NCBI RefSeq assembly: GCF_000934745.1
Contig: NZ_JYNO01000016.1
Span: 1-64,000 of the forward strand
DNA: 64,000 nt
Source of the DNA: Desulfonatronum thioautotrophicum
GTDB taxonomy: Bacteria; Desulfobacterota; Desulfovibrionia; Desulfovibrionales; Desulfonatronaceae
Direction: 5' to 3'
The position numbers and the translations under genes are program-made. The notes beneath the pieces are model-generated. The model was not told the DNA's origin, searched no databases, and saw only the letters and a list, made by a program, of their open reading frames with translations. Shown piece by piece: positions 59,637 through 64,000 of this stretch. Each line of letters begins with the position of its first letter. Within the stretch, counting starts at the first letter, position 1.

Positions 59637-60405
59637 CTAGGGTAGCGGTGTCATCCTGCAGGCGAACGCCCATCTTGTCCCTGATCTCGCTGGGGGCCAG
59701 GATGGTGTAAATGGGCCTTTGGTCAGACCTTGGTATTTTTTTACCCTTGGCGAGCAACTTGGCCTGTTTGTCCGTCAGTACCGGGTTGACTTCCAGAATG
59801 AAACGCTCCGGGGTGTACAGAAGCATCAACTCTTCCAGGGCCGTGACCACGTTTCCGCTGGTGGTCTTGAGATCGTGAAGAGGTATCTCGGAGGGACCAC
59901 AGGTTAAAACGAGCTTGCCGCTTCTGTCGAAAAGGTTGATGCTGTCCAACGATGCGTCGGTCAGCCATTTCCTCTCCTGAGCGGTTATTTTCCTGACCAC
60001 TCCTTGATTCATGACGACGTAGCCTTTGAGTTGCTCCATCATTTGCAAGTAGTCATCGTGATGTTCCCGTAATTGTGGAGCAAGGTTGACGTTGGAAAAG
60101 GCTTCTCTGTTCTTGCCGTATTCCATGAATTCGATGAAATTTCTTTGAACGTTCAAACCGGTTTGATGTTCTTGGCTATCAATCAGGATGATCAGGCTTG
60201 CGGCATCCTCAATAGCTGTTATCGGAAAGGGAAGTGCAAACAGATCAAGGTCGAAATCTGGCTTTGTCTTCGAAAGATGCTCATGGGGAATCTTGTCGAA
60301 AGTGAAAAGCTTTGCATCTTCCAGAATACTTTTTTTTCCTGGGAAGAACTTTTCGGCAACTCCGCATAATTTATCAAAAAGCATAGTGTTTATGATCTCT
60401 GGCAA
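59637..60405 (-). pseudogene. 5' part of a gene split by the IS21-like transposon
   Basis: About 255 codons remain from the ATG at 60405 (MPEIINTMLFDKLCGVAEKF). Later text includes LIDSQEHQTGLNVQRNFIEF, GYVVMNQGVVRKITAQERKW and FILEVNPVLTDKQAKLLAKG, IYTILAPSEIRDKMGV. The frame ends in the transposon end (at 59608). The style and order fit the fragment at 54873-55065 as its 3' part. It looks like a phage-linked protein of unknown function. The intact protein would have been about 320 residues. Confidence 0.7.
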
Positions 60406-60436
60406 ACTTTAGAACACCAGTCATGGCTCAAGAAAA

Positions 60437-60904
60437 TCACCCTGGAAATGTAAATACCATACCCGTTCGCAGCTGCTTGTAAAACACATTCAACTCATCC
60501 ATCCTTCCCCCAACAGCCTCCAGATTTCCATCCCGCTCCGCGTCTTCCATTTCCATGGCTAGGCCCCGCAGGGTATCCGCGCCGATATTGGCGGCCATGC
60601 CATTGATGGTGTGAGCTGTCAGACGGGCTGCCGAGACGTCCACGGCCATCTGCAGTTCCAGAAGTCGCTGGGGCGGGCTTCCCAGGCACAATGGTACTAT
60701 CTTAAACTACTTCCGAAATATGGGGTCCACTATATCCGTATGGACGTCTTCCCCCCTGGGCAGCCACTTCCCCAACACCCGTGCCAGCTCCACCGGATTG
60801 ATGGGCTTAGTCACATAATCGTCTATGCCAGCCTCAAAACGTGCGAACCGGCTGCGAAGCCTGCCGGTCCAGGCTGGACTTTCAGTCCGCTGGATCAAAC
60901 CCAC
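60437..60904 (-). pseudogene. Remnant of a hybrid sensor kinase: receiver end plus HPt domain
   Basis: On the minus strand 60904-60707 reads AGIDDYVTKPINPVELARVL and GKWLPRGEDV, the C-terminal end of a response-regulator receiver. Then 60691-60437 reads LTAHTINGMAANIGADTLRG and LAMEMEDAERDGNLEAVGG, the HPt helical bundle with its phosphoacceptor His. There is a stop between the pieces and no kinase part. It is the tail of a multi-domain kinase, likely cut by the element end near 60862. Confidence 0.7.
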
Positions 60905-60930
60905 CAGCTTTAAGCTGGTGGTTGTTTAGT
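60862..60930 (+). mobile_element. Remnant end of an IS200/IS605-type element
   Basis: CCACCAGCTT T AAGCTGGTGG at 60900-60920 is a perfect 10-bp palindromic hairpin with one-base loop, preceded by ACTTTCAGTCCGCTGGATCA. This is the look of the right end of IS200/IS605 (TnpB-bearing) elements, where a hairpin is recognised by TnpA. No TnpA or TnpB gene adjoins. Its left side meets the receiver fragment. Confidence 0.5.
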
Positions 60931-60985
60931 TGTATGTTTTTTAAAGTGCTACTTTTAAGCCAGCTACCTTCGGAACGTTGGCAGA

Positions 60986-62149
60986 TTATTCACCGCGAAG
61001 CTTATCCAAGTAGTCAGAATACCACTGTACCATTTTTCGGCGATCATCGAGTCTTTCCGACCTGTTATAGGCGCCTTCCACCTTGTCTTGTCTGACATGG
61101 GCCAATTGCAACTCGATTGTCTGCTTGTCCCATAAGCCGGACTCATTTAGCAAGGTCGATGCTGTGGACCTAAATCCGTGAGCCGTCATCTGTTCTTTGC
61201 TGTAACCAATCGTTCTTATGGCAGTTCTTACGGTATTCTCGCTGATGCACCTTGATCGGCCTCTTTCAGAAGGAAAGAGGTATTTCCCCGTGCCTGTCTC
61301 TGGGCGAAGAGTATCAAGGACAGCAAGTGTTTGCCGGCTCAGTGGAACAAGGTGTTCACGCCGTTTCTTGGTTTTTTCCTTTGGGATCGTCCACATGGCC
61401 GACTCAGTATCAATTTCTGACCACTCGGCGTGGCGGATCTCTCCAGGCCTTGCAAATGTGAGCGCAGAAAAAAGTAGGGCACAACAAACGGTTAGGCTGC
61501 CTTGATATTCATCTATGTCGCGCATCAAAGCACCCACTTGGTCTGGCTTGGTCAATGCCGCAAAGTTTCGGGATCGGATCGGCTGCAAAGCTTTCCTAAT
61601 GATGGCTGCTGGGTCGGTGTGATCACGGCCCTCGGCAATGCTGAAGACGAATATGTTGGAGGCGATTCCACGAACTCGGTGAGCTGTATCAATTGCACCA
61701 CGTTCTTCAATTTTTCTGATCGTCTCGAGCATGTCTATCGGCTTGATGTCGTTGATCAGCAATCTACCTATATAAGGAAGTAAATTTTGCTCGATGCGAA
61801 GCCAGGTCAACTCTGCATGTTCCGGAGTCCAACTGTTTTTAACTCTCTCATGCCAAAATCTGGCTACCTCTTCAAAAGTTGCACCACTTTTTAACCGTTC
61901 CCTGGCTGGGTCTTTTTTGTCAGCCAGAAGCGTTCGTTTTTCAGCGGCTTTCTCTCTTGCTTCAGCAAGGGAGAGGTCAGGGTACGCTCCAAGGGAGATT
62001 TGATTTCTCTTCCCGTTGAATTGGTATCTGAAACGCCAGACCTTTTTACCTGTTGGATAGACAACCAGGTACAGGCCACCTCCGTCAATTTCCAGATAGG
62101 ATTTTACCTTGGATTTCAAGGCATCGATCTTCTTTACAGTCAAGGGCAT
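60986..62149 (-). CDS. P4-type tyrosine integrase of the island
   Basis: 387 residues from the ATG at 62149 (GGAG nine bases upstream). N-terminal DUF4102 domain: MPLTVKKIDALKSKVKSYLE, then GGLYLVVYPTGKKVWRFRYQ and ISLGAYPDLSLAEAREKA. The catalytic domain has LTFARPGEIRHAEW (first Arg), MTAHGFRSTASTLLNE (His-x-x-Arg), QLAHVRQDKVEGAYNRS (His and Tyr). It belongs to P4-like integrases that insert islands at tRNA genes. It lies 195 bp from tRNA-Leu, pointing towards the island. Confidence 0.95.
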   Translation of the reverse strand: MPLTVKKIDALKSKVKSYLEIDGGGLYLVVYPTGKKVWRFRYQFNGKRNQISLGAYPDLSLAEAREKAAEKRTLLADKKDPARERLKSGATFEEVARFWHERVKNSWTPEHAELTWLRIEQNLLPYIGRLLINDIKPIDMLETIRKIEERGAIDTAHRVRGIASNIFVFSIAEGRDHTDPAAIIRKALQPIRSRNFAALTKPDQVGALMRDIDEYQGSLTVCCALLFSALTFARPGEIRHAEWSEIDTESAMWTIPKEKTKKRREHLVPLSRQTLAVLDTLRPETGTGKYLFPSERGRSRCISENTVRTAIRTIGYSKEQMTAHGFRSTASTLLNESGLWDKQTIELQLAHVRQDKVEGAYNRSERLDDRRKMVQWYSDYLDKLRGE

Positions 62150-62344
62150 GGCGCATTCTCCAGGGTCAAGATGGTGCAAGAATTTCGGGGAGTGGTTTTC
62201 GTGTACCACTCTTGCACCACATGGACGCTGGATAGCAATGTCCATTTCGGACGAAACTGGACAAAAAAGAAACCCGCTAAGCTTGTTTTCTCAAGCATTA
62301 GCGGGCTTCTTTTGATTATCTCGGACAATCTCGGACTAACTGAA

Positions 62345-62431
62345 TGGTGCCGGGGGTCGGAATCGAACCGACACGGAGTTGCCCCCGCTGGATTTTGAGT
62401 CCAGTGCGTCTACCAGTTTCACCACCCCGGC
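62345..62431 (-). tRNA. tRNA-Leu (anticodon CAA)
   Basis: On the minus strand the sequence starts GCCGGGGTGGTGAAACTGGT and ends CCCCGGCA followed by an encoded CCA (62345-62347). The acceptor stem is GCCGGGG/CCCCGGC, the anticodon loop is CTCAAAA (stem CTGGA/TCCAG) giving CAA, and the long variable arm (GCGGGGGCAACTCCGTG) is present as in class II tRNAs. Length with CCA is 87. The 3' end faces the integrase gene. Confidence 0.95.
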
Positions 62432-62533
62432 GTAAACAATCATCTTTAGTTGGCACTGCTTGGATTTGTCAAGCTTTTTTCGCCTGTGCTTTTTCGCTTG
62501 CGTCAGCGGTCAGCGGCACATTTTTCGTGCGCA

Positions 62534-64000
62534 TCAAGCGAATTTATTTTGGATAATTTCGACCAGATTTTCTGTTGTGAACCCATATTTTTTGGCCAGG
62601 GCGCCCGCTGGGGCGGAGTCGCCGAAGTGGTCCAGGCCCAGGATCAGTCCATCGGTGCCGACGTACTTGTACCAGGGGGTGGAGCGGCCGGCTTCAACGG
62701 CGACGCGTTTCTGGACATGGGGGAGAAGGACTTCGTCCTTGTAGGCCTGGGGCTGTTCCTCGAAGATTTCCAGGCAGGGAGCGCTGACGACGCGGATCTT
62801 TAACTCCGGGAGCATCCGGGCCGCCTCGACGGCCAAATGCACCTCGGAGCCGGTGGCGATAATGACCATTTCCGGCTTTTTGTCCGCTGGATCGTGCAGC
62901 ACATAAGCCCCTCGCTTTGTCCCTTCAGACACCTGCGGGAAGGTTGCCGGATCCAGGACCGGAACGTCCTGACGGGTGAAGAGCAGGGCAGAGGGGCGAT
63001 TGTGCTGGGTCAGGGCGATTTCCATGGCCGCACGGCTCTCCAGGACGTCCGCGGGACGCAGTACCAGCAGATTGGGAATCAGGCGCAGGGACCAGACATG
63101 CTCCACCGGCTGGTGGGTCGGGCCGTCCTCGCCCACATAGAAGGAGTCGTGGGTGTAGACGTGCAGGACCGGCAGGTTCTGGATGGCGGACATGCGCACG
63201 GCATTGCGCTGGTAGTCGGAAAAAACCAGGAAGGTTGCGCCGAATCCCACCAGACCGCCATGCAGGGCCACGCCGTTGAGGATCGCGCCCATGGGGAACT
63301 CCCGGACACCAAAGCAGAAATTCCGTCCGCTGGGGTTGTCCGCGCCAAAGATGCCGGTGGTATCCCGAAATTTCGCGGTCTGATTGGACGGGTCCAGGTC
63401 TGCCGAGCCTCCGACCAGGTTTGGCAACTGAGTGATCAACTCCCCGAGGCATTGTCCAAACGCCTTGCGGGTGGACATCTTTTTCGCGGCGTCCACCTCC
63501 GGCCAGCTGAAGGAACGGTGGGCGGGTTCAGTAAAAGTCTGGTTCCAGATATCAGCAAAGGCAGTGTCCATGGTCATTTTTGCCTGGACATGGCGTTTCC
63601 AGGCGTCCACCTGCTGGATCAGGTCCGGATACCGCTCTTGGAAATGGTCCAGGGTTTCCTGGGGGAGAAAGAAGGATTCCTCTTCAGGCAGTCCCATGTT
63701 GCGCTTGGTGGCCTTAATCTCATCGGGGTCGAGCGGTGCACCGTGGGTCTCGAAATTCCCCTCCATGGTGGCCGTGCCCTTGGCAATGACCGTATGGCCG
63801 ATGATCAGGGTTGGGCGGGATGTCTCCGCCTGAGCTTCACGAATTGCCGCGCGGATCTGGTCGCGATCATGGCCATCCACTTCCAGGACATGCCAGCAAA
63901 AGGCTTCATAGAGCTTGCGATAGTCGGTGCAGTCGGAACGGTCGGTGGGTCCGGAAAGCTGAATTTGATTGCTGTCGTAGAACACGATCAATTTGCCCAG
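62534..64000 (-). CDS. tkt: Transketolase, C-terminal part (cut by window edge)
   Basis: The frame is open to the window end, so about 489 residues of a roughly 660-residue enzyme are visible. The thiamine-diphosphate domains include LIGH... (HVLEVDGHD, IIGHTVIAKGT, GSADLDPSN), GVREFPMGAILNGVALHGGL, YTHDSFYVGEDGPTHQPVEH and RPADVLES. The C-terminal domain ends GLDHFGDSAPAGALAKKYGF then a stop. It transfers two-carbon units in the pentose phosphate pathway. It is the chromosomal backbone next to the tRNA. Confidence 0.95.
   Translation of the reverse strand: MGKLIVFYDSNQIQLSGPTDRSDCTDYRKLYEAFCWHVLEVDGHDRDQIRAAIREAQAETSRPTLIIGHTVIAKGTATMEGNFETHGAPLDPDEIKATKRNMGLPEEESFFLPQETLDHFQERYPDLIQQVDAWKRHVQAKMTMDTAFADIWNQTFTEPAHRSFSWPEVDAAKKMSTRKAFGQCLGELITQLPNLVGGSADLDPSNQTAKFRDTTGIFGADNPSGRNFCFGVREFPMGAILNGVALHGGLVGFGATFLVFSDYQRNAVRMSAIQNLPVLHVYTHDSFYVGEDGPTHQPVEHVWSLRLIPNLLVLRPADVLESRAAMEIALTQHNRPSALLFTRQDVPVLDPATFPQVSEGTKRGAYVLHDPADKKPEMVIIATGSEVHLAVEAARMLPELKIRVVSAPCLEIFEEQPQAYKDEVLLPHVQKRVAVEAGRSTPWYKYVGTDGLILGLDHFGDSAPAGALAKKYGFTTENLVEIIQNKFA

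Overview
The window looks like a genomic island in a chromosome of a sulfate-reducer-like deltaproteobacterium (Desulfovibrionales-like). This is inferred from the style of the housekeeping genes (transketolase, IHF-alpha-like protein, SRAP, UmuC, RecD2), the small CxxC proteins and a five-gene IS21-type transposon; nothing in the window proves the species. The right edge is ordinary chromosome: a partial transketolase gene and a CCA-encoding tRNA-Leu(CAA), with a P4-type tyrosine integrase facing the 3' end of the tRNA. Nearly everything to the left is accessory DNA.

Layout. 0-4 kb: an ISKra4 transposase tail, a secreted protein and a decayed gene-poor stretch. 4-8 kb: a calcineurin-like phosphoesterase and a TraD/TraG-like ATPase between AT-rich gaps. 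8-18 kb: small accessory genes with many paralogue pairs (two exported thermonucleases, two exported helix-hairpin-helix proteins, two putative molybdenum-carrier genes, two 31-residue membrane peptides, two copies of a small soluble protein), plus TspO, NYN/OST-HTH and pRiA4b-ORF3-like genes. 18-26 kb: a CRISPR array followed by an operon encoding a 1069-residue fused multi-RAMP protein, a CxxC/CxxC protein, a Cas6-like RAMP, an Mrr-type nuclease and a MucR-finger protein. No Cas10, Cas1 or Cas2 is visible. This is the strongest candidate for an undescribed system. 26-36 kb: a repair and mutagenesis region (UmuC, SRAP, DEDD exonuclease, UmuD, CI-like S24 repressor, RecD2) mixed with Hsp20, a nucleoside-hydrolase-like protein and NYN-cold-shock genes. 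36-43 kb: a strongly AT-rich plasmid-derived mobilisation block with relaxase and MobC on one strand and a TraK/TraL/TraM-like trio on the other. Between them lie decayed tandem copies of traK-traL, a 12-bp repeat array and a 313-bp MITE. 43-48 kb: a nuclease operon (PD-(D/E)xK, beta-CASP, small protein), an ORF-less group II intron and a WYL regulator with a dyad operator. 49-53 kb: a second AT-rich replicon-like block (HUH Rep-like protein, AlpA regulator, long direct repeats). 53.8-60.9 kb: gene remnants and a 4.57-kb IS21-like transposon that splits a host gene. 61-64 kb: integrase, tRNA, transketolase.

How the parts fit (inference): the array RNA would be cut by the Cas6-like protein and used by the fused RAMP effector. 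The Mrr and MucR-finger genes directly downstream are probable accessories. The mobilisation and Rep blocks suggest that at least two plasmids were captured by the island and are now decaying. All protein calls come from reading motifs by eye; no database search was run.
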